NCBI GenBank assembly: GCA_029851415.1
Contig: CM056741.1
Location: 85,574,282-85,638,281, forward strand
Length of the DNA: 64,000 nucleotides
Origin: Eretmocerus hayati
Lineage: Eukaryota > Arthropoda > Insecta > Hymenoptera > Aphelinidae
Direction: 5' to 3'
Under the pieces are notes generated by a model. That model saw only the letters and a list, made by a program, of their open reading frames with translations, had not been told where the DNA came from and made no database searches. Both the position numbers and the translations under genes were made by a program. Each line of letters starts with the position of its first letter. Positions within the stretch are counted from its first letter, which is position 1. Below are positions 1 through 11,093 of the stretch, one piece after another.

Positions 1-471
1 TTTATTATCACACCATGAAGTGATTTGGCTGAAAGATTTCTTAAATAATGATTCTGAAGATTGATTATTACATATTGCTTCTTGACAAGCTTCAGACATT
101 GCAACATATTCAGCTTGACAAGTTGATAATGCAACATGAGATTGTTTGTGAGTTCTCCAAGCTATGGATTCTCCAAAAAGTCTGATCACATATCCACAAG
201 TTGTTAATGAACCTTTACAATCTGCGAAACTTGCATCAGAAGAGGCTTGCAAATCATTTTGTTTGCCATAGCAAGTTAAATCCAAGCCTTTTGTTTTCAT
301 AAGATATCCAAGTAATTGTCTGATCATCTTCCATTGGTGAATTGTCGGATTGATTTGATGTCTACAAAAAACATTTACCGCATATAGAATGACTAGGCGT
401 GTTGCGTTTGCTGAGTATAAGAGGGATCCACAAACTTCTCTGTAAGGTAGATTTGTAATGTTTTCAGTTTC
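1..471 (-). pseudogene. copia RNase H domain (partial, runs off the edge)
   Basis: This is the C-terminal RNase H of the copia polyprotein, which degrades the RNA strand of the RNA/DNA hybrid during reverse transcription. The minus-strand reading frame is open across the interval. Typical copia blocks are visible: YREVCGSLLYSANATR, then SSDASFADC with the first catalytic Asp, then LSTCQAEYVAMSEACQEA with the catalytic Glu, and a final CDN Asp close to position 1. It lies in the same frame as the upstream RT segment and is separated from it by one TGA codon at about 472-474. The domain is truncated by the window start. Confidence 0.85.
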
Positions 472-1487
472 TCATAGACGCTCTCTATCGTTTGATTCTT
501 CTCGTTCACGTCGTTCTCTATTCGCTACTTGATTTGTTACTATCAGTGTTCTTCTAGGGTATACATCATATTCTTTGTATTTGTTTAATAATTTCTCTAT
601 ATAAAGTTCCTGTATCAGAGTAATTTCCTTATTAGTTCCATCTCTAATTATCGTCATTCCAAGAAACTCCTTTGGAATTCCAAGGTCAGTCATTTCAAAT
701 TTTCCCTGTAACTTAACTTTCACTTCGTTCAACTTTTTCTCGTTGTTACTAGCAATCAACATATCATCAACATATAATAATAATATCAATATTTGATCTC
801 CTTCTATGGAATACAATGAGCATGGCTCAATGTCATCATTCACTAAACCTATTTTGATTGCTACTTCAGTGAAATGTTTATTCCATCTTTTGGGCTGATT
901 TTCAATCCATAAAGTACTTTTAATAATTCACATACTTTAGTTTTTTTTTATTTCTTCTGAAACATTTGTACCTCCCGGTATTTCCATATGAATTTCATCT
1001 TGTATTGTTCCATTCAAAAATGCCGTTTTCACATCAAGTTGGAATACTTCTAAATCAAGTTTGTTTATAATCGCAATGACTGCTCATACTGAAGCTAATC
1101 GTAATACAGGTGCGTACACATCTTTCAAATCGTCATTGTTTGTATCTAGGAAACCTCGTATAACCAATCATGCTTGATATCTTATACCACCATCTGGTTC
1201 TGTTTTTTCTTCATTACCCACTTTGAATCTAATGAATTTGGCCTTTTCCCATGTGGCAGAATTCTTGGTCTGTTTATATATTCCCATACTCTATTCTTTC
1301 CCATTCCTCTAAGTTCCACATCGACTGCACTCTGCCATAATTTTGCTTTGTTCGTTTTCATGGCATTTCTATAGGAAATATGATCATTATTCATTTGTGC
1401 TATAAAAGCATAATACAATTCGTTTCGTAAACAGGATTGAACAAATTGATTCTCATCGTGATTACTAAATACCAATAGAGCTTCCAT
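472..1487 (-). pseudogene. copia reverse transcriptase domain
   Basis: The N-terminal part (1182-1487) has the RT_2 entry pattern in which an AVDVEL segment and WVMKKKQN precede the palm. The C-terminal part (472-843) carries the catalytic LLYVDDMLIASN box and the FEMTDLG..FLGM block typical of copia RT. Between them, 844-1181 can be read as RT (APVLRLAS, FQLDVKTAFLNG) only by changing frame and crossing stops. The enzyme copies element RNA into cDNA in virus-like particles. The catalytic YVDD is intact, but frameshifts and the in-frame TGA at 472-474 make it a pseudogene. Upstream, 1488-1924 holds a GRPRK-type integrase-RT linker and a low-complexity Ser/Phe-coding stretch in the other strand. 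Confidence 0.88.
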
Positions 1488-1924
1488 TGTTATTCCAAAT
1501 TCATTGACTATTTGTGATGAATTTGGGTCATTTTCAAATTTCTCATCAATTTTCTCCTTGTTCAGATTTCAATTAATGGTTTTCCTAGGTCTACCTCGTT
1601 TTCGTTTCTTTTCTTTCTTTGGGCATTCCTTCACTTCGTTCTATTCATGTTTCCTCTGGAGGTTCTGATTTTCTTTCATTTCGTTCCTTTCCCATCTCTT
1701 CTTTCGTTTTTGGCGGGTTTTCAGTTCGTTCGTTTTCTATTTCTCCCTTGTTTTCGACGAATCTTCAATTCCTTTCTTCTTTTTCTCTCCCTCCGTTATC
1801 TATAATTCATCTCTCTCAAATTCTAAGAACCATTTTCCTTCCTCGATTTTAATGTTTTCTACTGGCCAATTCTCAATATCTTCTTTCCTGTAAATATCAC
1901 CATAAACTATCTTTTCGTTTAATC

Positions 1925-2808
1925 TCACATCTCTACTTTCAGAAATTTTCCTTCTTCAGGTTTCAACCAAATAAAACCTGTTCGAGTGTATCCGACTAAA
2001 AATGCTCTACGTCCTTCATACCTGAATTTTGGTCCTGTCTTCTTTTGAACTTCAATATATGCCGCACAACCAAATCGTTTAACTTGATCTATATCAAAAC
2101 TGGGATGAGGTGCAAATTTCTGAATAGGAATAATCATATTATTTGACTTATGTGGTGCCCTGTTATAGACATACATTACAGCTGAAACTGCGATGTCCCA
2201 CATATTTTCAGGAATACCAGAATCGTAAATGTAAGCTATTACTTCCTCTTGGATTGTTTGATTAATGCGCTCCGCAACACCATTATGTTGAAGAGTATCA
2301 GGACATGCTAACTGAAGTTCAGCTCCTAAGTCATTCAGAACTTCAATTGTACAGCCGCCTGAATATTCACCTCCTTGATCTACTTTGAGATAGCAAACTT
2401 TGGCATCGTAGCCTAGAAGATTTCTAGCACTCATAACAAATACTTTTAAACAGTAACCTGTATCACTCTTTGTTTCCATACAGTATGCCATTGCTGGCCT
2501 TGAATAATCATCAATGAAGAGAGAGAGATATATTTATAGCCTTTAGGATATAAAGCTGAATTGAGTAAGCCCATTGTATCTGAATGAATGATTTGTGATG
2601 GCTTTGTAGCACGTGCTCTAGTTGTAGGAAACGGTAATCTATTCATTTTTGCAATCACACAAATTTCACAGTCTAGTATTGAATTACCAAGAATTGCCTT
2701 TTGTAAGTTTTGATTGTTTGGAAATGTCTTTTGTAATTCTTTGAGATATATGACTGAAGCATGACCCATTCGTACATGCCATAACATTGTTCTTTGAAAA
2801 TTCCTCAT
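1925..2808 (-). pseudogene. copia GAG-pre-integrase zinc finger and integrase core
   Basis: Two frames joined by one frameshift near 2450-2490. The first (2446-2808) has LWHVRMGHAS and a CEIC pair, the HHCC zinc-binding region, followed by IIHSDTMG with the first catalytic Asp. The second (1925-2491) has VDQGGEY with the second Asp and NGVAERINQTI with the catalytic Glu, then the NRAPHKS and FLVGYTRTGF blocks. The DDE triad is therefore present. The enzyme inserts the cDNA into chromosomal DNA. The C-terminal GKK/linker region follows at lower coordinates. The frameshift makes it non-functional as it stands. Confidence 0.9.
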
Positions 2809-3166
2809 ATTTTTGGCTAAAAGGAGATTCGATATCTGACAGTTCTACAATAGGTAGTTCATCTCAATCACGAATCCCTCAAACGCATATCGTTGTATCA
2901 AAACTTGAATGTTCGTGGATGAATTTTCTCTCATTCGTTTCTTCAATTGTTGTATCAGGTTTTGTTGTATCAACAGGTAATTGATTCAAGTCGTTACTAT
3001 CTTCTTCCTTTTCAGACTGAGATTTCTCTATCTCATTCTCGTTACTAATCTCTCTAGCTGGAGTTTTGTATCATCAGAGCTTATTGTTATTTCAGTTCAT
3101 TCCACTTCGTTATTGGTATTCTGACTTTCCTCGTTGTTATTATTCGAAATTTGTGATGTCACACTA

Positions 3167-6100
3167 CCCCACTGAAAATGGGTGGGCGCCCGGACGGTAG
3201 CACGAAATTGACGATAAAGTCGCCCGCCCGGGCGGCCGCCGCGAAGAATTTTTTTTACCCAAAAATTCAATTTTTATATTTTTGTTTCCCCAAAAACCCG
3301 AAATAATTTTTGGGAAAAATTTTATATACATCCCACTTACTTCCTTCTTCTTCCAATTGATGGAAATTTTTTCGAGAAAACTAGAGAATATCAAGGATCA
3401 ATGCGAGTGGTGTGAACAAAAATACTTAGAAGAAGTTTCCAATGTCGAATCTCCACTTCGTGCGAGTCTGGAACACCGATTCTCCAAATCGAAGTTTCAT
3501 GAGTCAGTTTTCCATCAATATGTTCTCTATATTTAAAGCAAAAATAATGATCTGACGTACTGTCTCTAGTATCTCTATCACCATTCCCCATCCGGAGCGT
3601 ACAGGACATGGTTATTAAACCTACATTTGTCTATTCAAATTAGATGTATTTCCTGATCCGAAGATAGCTAAAATATAATGATGAGACGCTCATCAACGGT
3701 GAGTAGTATAATGAGATGATTTTTGCGACTACTCGATTCATCAACGTGGGAGAATTGGGGGTTAGAATGAACGAGAAACACGAGATCAATGAATATGAAC
3801 AATTTATGACGAAAAAGAATACAAACAACAAATCATCAAACGAACATACTCGATATCACAACAAACACACTCATAAACATGGTATTGAGAAATCTACATA
3901 TTCTTTGAGCACATAACTCAAGAAACCATATGCACATATCCGCACTATCATAATAGTTAGAATATTCAACAATGAACTAAAAATCAATATACACAACGAA
4001 TCAGTAGAATTTCATTCAGAATAATATATGATGAAAAGTGACATTAAGATCATCACCCACTCACACGAACACATATACATCCTCAAATACACATATATAC
4101 TCAAAGAATCAAAATACCCACTCATCGACGCATTTGTAAAAACATCTTATTACCCATCAAATCATGGATCAAATTGTTATTTGATATATATTAAATGGTT
4201 CTTTGATAACACTATACATGAATCCCGAATCTCACCATCGATACATATATATATGACAATGAACAGTGAAAGAAAACACACGAAACATATAATTACATCA
4301 AAGAACCGAAAAACATCGCACAAACACATAAAAATCACCACATAACACATACACCCAAAATCGCAACAATTATACTCATCGACACAATACATGAAACCGT
4401 CATTCAATAATACAAACGGACACATACTCACCATCACAATACATATATATACTTACACAACTCACAAATCACCTATGACGTTTTCATTGAGAGTCGGTGA
4501 CTGCACGTGGTCAGATCGCAATGACAACGTCATTCGAGCGCTGTTGAAAGTATCCTGGGCTGCTTCTAATAATGAAAATCGAGGTGACAAACACAAACAC
4601 GAAAAACACACGCACTCACACACACGCGCACTACGCTCTCACAGATTATCAAAAGGTATAGGGGTGGGAGAAAATCTAGTGACTCCGGACGTTTCTTCGA
4701 GTTTCTAATATATAATGAACTCATAGATACGTTCAATACTAGTCGAGAAATTTGGCATGCAAAAGTTACGTCCAAATTTGCCCACAATCAGTAAGATGAG
4801 ACTATCAATAAGGATGATTCATATTAGCTCATTCCTACCATATGAGGCATCTAATCATTCGCGTCATCAACATTGCACCGTTTCGTTCATCAAACTTTTA
4901 TCACATCGTCACAATTCACATCATTTACACACCTATTATATCCATACATCACTCCATTGCATCCATTCCTCACATTCATCCACCACACTACAACACTTCG
5001 CTACTTTGACATTTCATCAACATCATTAGTATAATCATAATCATTAACACGCCAATTCATAGTCCCTCATCATTCTTACCATTCCATACTCCATATCACC
5101 TACCACACATTCCATTCATCATTCTGCCACTCACTCTATCATCAACTCCGTGCATCCTCCGCATGCACTAATATTACCAATGATACCACGACAACCAAGG
5201 AGAGGAAAAAAGTGGTCTTCGGGAAAATGAAGAAAGCCGCGAAGAGTCAACACAGCTAGTCTTAGGCAAGCGCTTACCAATTCAGAGCTTGCTCCAAACT
5301 TAGCGTAGCGTCGCTGATATAGTAGAACTGAAGAGGATATCAAGACAACATTCCATAATAAGAATAATATATTCAAGTCACACACGGAGTGAATCCCCCA
5401 TAGACAATGATTGCAAACAACCGGAAATCCACACAGAAAGAAGAGAAGCAAATATGTAAGTATTTTCCTGTAACTTGATATTTATTATCATTATTAAATA
5501 CTTCCATCATCAGATATTCATATCCACCATTCATCATCTTAGCATCATCTTCAATCATTTCAAACTCAATGAACAAGAAGAAAAATATACAATAATCTCA
5601 ATATAAACTTAACATGATAATTATCAATTATCTCATAATAATATACATCCAATCATTCATAATAATCATGATATTATCATTCATTCAATATTATCCCTTC
5701 CATTCCAAATTGATATAATTCCCTTCAATCTCATTATCTCCATCCCACATATACATATTCAAATTATATTACTATGTACAAGAGCAACATTATTGTCTAA
5801 GCTCGTAGTCATAAGTACTATTATTACTATATTTTTATATTATAATTATCATAATTATTATACTACTCCTTCCTTGTAATATTTCAGAAACACCAGACGG
5901 GGTCCTACCCCAAGGTGAGATAAAGTACTATACATACATTATATATAGAATTCGGAGCAAATCATGTATAGAATTTGGAGCAAAAACTTTGCGACTACGG
6001 AAACATTTTCTCAGTGATGATCATCTCCTGGAGTGGCTCTCTCAGAGTTCTCTCCGGTAATTTTTCATGGATTGGAGGGAACAAAATTGAATAGAATAAT

Positions 6101-6210
6101 TTCGGGTTTTCGGGAAAACAAAAATATAAAAATTGAATTTTTGGGCAAAAAAAAATTTTCGCGGCGGCCGCCCCGGCGCCCACTTGGGCGGCCACCCATT
6201 TTCAGTGGGG
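3167..6210. mobile_element. 3.0 kb TIR DNA element, TA target duplication
   Basis: The ends are CCCCACTGAAAATGGG and its reverse complement, flanked on both sides by TA (3165-3166 and 6211-6212), the duplication expected for Tc1/mariner-type insertion. Inverted similarity extends about 200 bp inward (to about 3385 and back to about 6040). It passes through a GC-only subterminal zone of GGCCGCC-like palindromic motifs and then AAAAATTCAA. The interior (3400-6000) is AT- and CA-rich with no recognisable transposase, so this is a non-autonomous element. It splits the copia element, so it is younger than that copy. Two direct copies of a short motif near 5948-5985 are also present. Confidence 0.85.
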
Positions 6211-6360
6211 TACGAGTTATGTATCTAAATTCTTCCCTCTCGTTCTGTTCATTTGTTGTTGAATTAACTTGTATTCCAGCTTTTGTTCTATAAAGATCAG
6301 AATCGTTACTTCGATCAAGTATTCCATCATTCAAATCGAATTCTATTATCCAGTATGGCC

Positions 6361-6760
6361 GTTAATACATTTCTGATAGAAACAATTCGTTAGATGTTGG
6401 ATCGAAAATATCGATATTCTCACTTTCAAGATAAGTAGCAAAGCCCATTTCAGCAAATTAACGAAGAGATAGTACATTTTCCGACAAATCCTGTGCACAA
6501 ATTACTTTATCTATTTCAAATTTTCGACCATTATTTGTTACTATTTCTATGATGCCCATTCCATTCGTATTCAAGTCAGCAGATGATTCTTCGTTTGCGC
6601 ATCGAATGATTTCACATTCTCCTTCATTGGATCGTCTAAAAATTAATTATGACTTCGTTAAATGTTGTGTCGCTCCAGAGTCAGCTGACAATTCTACCAA
6701 CTTGTTAATTGTATCGTTTCCCTTTAATTCAGTGACATCGTTACAAATTGCTGTTTCAGA
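6361..6760 (-). pseudogene. copia aspartic protease region
   Basis: The minus strand reads ...VELSADSGATQHLTKS, the copia protease active site D-S-G-A, with the DSGA codons at 6671-6682. It is followed after stops by LSENVLSLR and FAEMGFATYLES, blocks that follow the protease in copia polyproteins. The protease cleaves the Gag-Pol precursor. There are at least two in-frame stops and the downstream end is close to the inserted TIR element, so the domain is inactive. It connects gag on the right with integrase on the left once the insertion is discounted. Confidence 0.8.
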
Positions 6761-6816
6761 TGAATCATGTAAAGATCGACATGATTTTATCTCACCTTTC
6801 TTTTCTTCAACTTAAG

Positions 6817-8004
6817 TTAGCTTTGCATTGGGCGTTGGATCCTGTTTATCATTGTGTTTCCTTCGAAATTTTTCCCGATAATTTGGAAAACCTCTTCCTC
6901 TATAACTATTGTTTGAATATTTCCCTCGTTTTGCGCCGTTATTATTATTTTCGAAATTGTTTTTTCGTTTGGAGCCGCCACCTCTACTATATTTCTATCA
7001 TTTACATACCTATAGTTGTTGTGGTTGTTGTTGTTGTTGTTGTAGTTGAAATTGGAACCTTCTCGTTGACGAGCAATTCGTTGAGGGCATTTTCTAACGA
7101 TATGTGTATCAAACTGATTAAACTCGTAGCTATCATTCACACCTTTGCCCTTGTATTGAAAATCGTAGCTCTGGTGCCCATAATCTTGGCATTCGTAACA
7201 TCGATTATTTGGACCTCTACTTGTTATTTGCATTGCAGCTCGTGGTTATTCAACTGGTTGTCCTTGATTCCGATTTGCTTCAGCCTCAACAATAGAAGAT
7301 TTGAGTTGTTCATAAGTCATCCCTTCTTCAACAGTTACTCCTTTTTCCTCATCGTTTTCTTGAGCATTTTGTTTTTTCCACATGGAATCAACAGGCTGCA
7401 CTTAAGGGACAGATATGACTATTGCATTATAGAATGCATCTCGTTTTTCATCTTCAGTTGAAGAGTTTACACCCGTTAGATTCTCATAATTTCGCACCAA
7501 ATCTTCAAATTTGTCCAATAATTGAGCACCTGTTCCTCTCGTTGAATTATACTCGATATTGTACAATTGTTTTCTAATTGGAGTACTAGTCACATTTGAT
7601 TCACTCAATTTCAATTCTCCCATTTTCTTAAAAATCTCCATTGGATTTTCTATTTTCAAAATTTTGCTGTGATAATTGTAATCGCGTCGATTGATCAAGA
7701 TATCTCTCACTTTGTGTTTATGTTTTTCTGTCATATTTTCGTCAATGTTGCTATTTGGCTTTACATTTCGATCTATAACATATAATGGATCTTGTGCTCT
7801 TGATTCTGAAGTGGAATAATCATAAAAATATCCAAATTTCGTTGATGTTGTTAATCTGTATTTTCGATTTGCACCTGATTCTTCATCTACCAATTCAAGC
7901 TTGATAGTATCTGGTAAATTGTTCAATTGAACCCAGAACCTCAGAAAATAGAAGACCTTAAGCAGATTACTCGGAAGGTGAGGATCACTACCCTTCATAG
8001 CCAC
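6817..8004 (-). pseudogene. copia gag (capsid and degenerate zinc knuckles)
   Basis: The segment 7402-8004 reads as copia Gag: RDILINRRDYNYHSKI, NPMEIFKKMGELKLSES, STRGTGAQLLDKFEDLVRNYE and a closing DAFYNAIVISVP, all in family order. The segment 6817-7233 is the basic nucleocapsid tail with RCYECQDYGHQSYDF, where the last Cys of the CCHC knuckle has become Phe, and a second knuckle reduced to FDTHIVRKCPQ. A run of Asn codons here comes from a GTT-type microsatellite around 7017-7042. The stretch 7234-7401 joins the two in other frames. Gag packages the element RNA; this copy is broken. Confidence 0.85.
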
Positions 8005-10453
8005 TACAATATCAATTGCTCAAGCACATTTCCGGCCTTGATTATAGTAATTTGTGAATTCGGATTTGAAATACACCGACAGTCCCTTTACCACGAACGA
8101 TGATTCCTCATTCTTCCGAATACTTCATAATTCATCAGTGATGATGATTCACGAATGACTCGGTAATTTGAGTTTGATTATCCATCTTCCTCATAGGGCA
8201 TGCGTTATGGGTCTTACGGATAATAACAACGAGATGAGATGTGATCTCTATTAACCAGCTATTTAACAAATGACTAGAGAAGGATACTGATGAAGTTCTC
8301 GCACCCGAGTTTGTATCGACATTCCTTGAAATTCGAAGTTTTCTGATATATCTCCTGTCAGAACTCATGTTATCTTGTGTTTGAATTCCGTATGACTCCT
8401 TTGAAGTCTAGAATAACTCAATTATATCCGACACTTGAAGGCTCCGATGTATTTATGGGTGTTAATGTAACTACAAACACACAATTTTTGACAGAAGATG
8501 AATGGTAGTAGTTATGTGCTCATCAATTGAAGATTATAGAATCACCTGTCGAGATTTCAAAAGTGCTACACTGATTTTCACGCCTTCTCGCTTGTAGAAG
8601 GAAATCAGAGAATGAGCACGGTAATCTTGAAGTGCTCGCAAGTCCAGAATTGACGCGAGAAGTCCGAATAAGCTATCAATCTCCTTCCGTTCTTCCAAAC
8701 TTGAATCCGTTTCCATCTGAATCGGATCTGCCCTGACATTAACCTCTTCCCGCATTTGTCCATATATTTGTCCCATCTTTGAATCGGGTTTCTCCATACT
8801 CCATGCATCATCTTCTTTGGCTCAAAGGGTAGGAAGTTCCATGATTTTGGTGAACATAGTCTCATCCTCAGTTATGCATCATAGCTAATAATTATGATGG
8901 AGCATCTCACTTTATCATGCACTTTGAAACGATTCATCTCTTTACTGTTATAAGTTACTGGATTTTGATGATATGATAGAGATATTTATCGCGTCATGTT
9001 CTTTGATCCGACTTGATGATCTTCTGTGGAGATCATGAAACAGGAGCGGTTACGATTTCCGCTAATGCGGGGAAATGTCACATTTATCGTGCATTTTAAG
9101 CGTAGAAAAGAAATTTTGAAGGGCAAGCACCTTTGGGTTAAACTCATTTCTAGAGCACCGTATCATAGTATCTACTATGTTACATTGCACCAAATGTTAC
9201 CGACATGATTGACGTACAGAAATAACCGAATTCTCTTGTAGTGTATCATTGAATTAGGACATACACTGTATCATAAACTAAAATTCAAGTCAAGATTCGC
9301 GAACATACCCGATTAAACAACTGATAGGTGACTTGTTACAGCTGGATTAAAACGATATTGATGTTGGTGTTGCCTGACATACCTGGATCCGTTATTATCA
9401 CACTAGAAAAATTTGACTTGATACCCCAATCCTCTACAGAAATCATCCAAATGCTTGGGTCTAATACGATCTGTATGGTATTGGGTCTCAAAAACGTGAT
9501 GTAACGACACAAACAATGTCTCCCGATCCTCCACAAATATGACCTCAGCTGATACAAGATCCCATCCGAGGGAATCCATTCCATGACCTTTCTAGGCACT
9601 GAGAGGAGTCAAATCATGAGATAACGGAGTTGATACTAATGGATGTGGGGAATATGGGATCTGAGTAGTCCATCGAGAGCAAATGAGAAACCAAGATGAT
9701 GATGAATTAACAGATGAAGATAATTTCCACAATCTCAGCCGAAGCACAACATTGTGAATACCCCTGTGCGTTCTGACCAGCACGCTTATCGAATTGTCAT
9801 TGAACACATGTATATATTGAGAAAGTGGCCCAAATCATAGAATAGATCGTAAAGGGGTAGTCTGATAGAAACTCAGGGCGTGTAAAAGTTCGGGAACTAT
9901 ATAAAGTACATACCTTGATAGCAAAGTTTGAATGATTATCCCGATCTTGATACTCGAGAAAATATAATCATAGAGACAAACAATTTGCAGTCTCCCAAAA
10001 CATCTTAAATGGCATTATGTGGCAAAACTGAGAGATTATCTCCTCTTGTTGCTAGTTTGTTACTATCCGGAGCAGAGAATCGGCTGAAAAATCTGAATGG
10101 TTTATGTGTTACGCTGTGGATATAGAAAAGATTACCATGTGGTCCACATACAATTCGCGTAAAACACTGCAGCATATGTGAGGTATATAAATTCTTTCAT
10201 ATGAGAGAGCTATTTCAACTAAGAGCCGAGCGAATGATTGTTCTTCAACTGCTGTTCCCAATCAGATCCCTCACTCAGATTGCATCATTCCAAATGAAAT
10301 ATTGATATTTCTCACGATTGTGGTTCTCCGAGTGGTGCAACGCGCATGCGTCAAGTGATGACTCAATGGGTTATAATTTCGAGCTTGCGTAATTATGGCC
10401 AAAATCTATTTCTTTAGGAATTGCGGAGAATTCATTCTGAAGAAGCTCGATAG
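8005..10453. other. unassigned AT-rich DNA
   Basis: This should contain the 5' untranslated region and LTR of the copia element, but I could not place an LTR boundary, a primer-binding site or a target duplication. No reading frame here resembles a known protein. The short open frames on minus (for example 8534-8865 and 9336-9807) overlap each other in different frames and show no domain. Confidence 0.4.
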
Positions 10454-11093
10454 CTCACCTCTGAAATACAGACCTTCTAATGGCTTACTCCCACAAGTTT
10501 CTTGAACAGTTATCAAACGCCCCCTAATTGAACCCGTTATTGCATAGGTGAGGAGCTATCTGGATGCAAGCCGAATGTTGGAGGTAATTGCTTGCTCACT
10601 CTAAGTGATGCCTCAGGCTTTTTTCTGCTAGGAATTGTTCTCGTTATTGCGTACGAGTCAGATTTGCTAAGCATTACCCCTTTCTCTGACCTGTTCCATA
10701 CTGGACTTGTCTTCTTGTATTGTTGAATTTACAACAAGATTCAGGGCGATGCATAGAGATTTGGTGAAGAGGTATGAAGTCAGTGGATGAAATGACATGA
10801 GATGAAGATTTCGTATTCCGCTAGCCATCACAAGCATCCCACAATACTCTCAGTGTGCTTCCACTGCCTGACCGCCCGGTAAGGCTCATTGGGGAGGGGG
10901 TCACATTCAACAAATCTGGCTTGTTTGCAAAAACGAGGACGAGTTTTTGCGAAATAAGCCTGAGACATCACTTAGAGTAAATAAGCTATCACTTACAATA
11001 CATGGCCTGCACCCAGATAGCTCCTAACCTCCGGAATAACGGGTTCAGTTAGGGGGCTTTTGATAATTGTTTAAAGAAGTTGTGGAGGTGAGC
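10454..11093. repeat. fold-back repeat, 640 bp
   Basis: Imperfect inverted arms at 10454-10620 and 10956-11093 begin with GCTCACCT and share several blocks in mirror order: the segment around GCCCCCTAA, GAACCCGTTATT, GGAGCTATCTGG and AAGTGATG(C/T)CTCAGGCTT. The loop (10621-10955) has a short hairpin near 10927-10950 and no coding signal. It resembles a MITE or fold-back element; no target duplication was found. Confidence 0.7.

Larger units (their letters stand above)
1..8004 (-). mobile_element. Ty1/copia retrotransposon, left-truncated by window edge, nested
   Basis: Reading from high to low coordinates the minus strand gives gag, aspartic protease, GAG-pre-integrase and integrase, reverse transcriptase and RNase H. 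Integrase before RT is the diagnostic copia order. The element is split at the protease/integrase boundary by the TIR element at 3167-6210 and runs off the left edge inside RNase H, so its 3' LTR is outside the window. I could not define a 5' LTR or primer-binding site beyond 8004. Most of pol is readable with few stops, so the copy is decayed but not ancient. The copia assignment is confident; the exact 5' boundary is not. Confidence 0.88.

Noticed and set aside
6748..7461. 237-codon plus-strand open frame rich in Val, Ile and Phe
   Set aside because: It is antisense to the copia gag nucleocapsid region; its valine run is the microsatellite read backward, so membrane-like character is an artefact.
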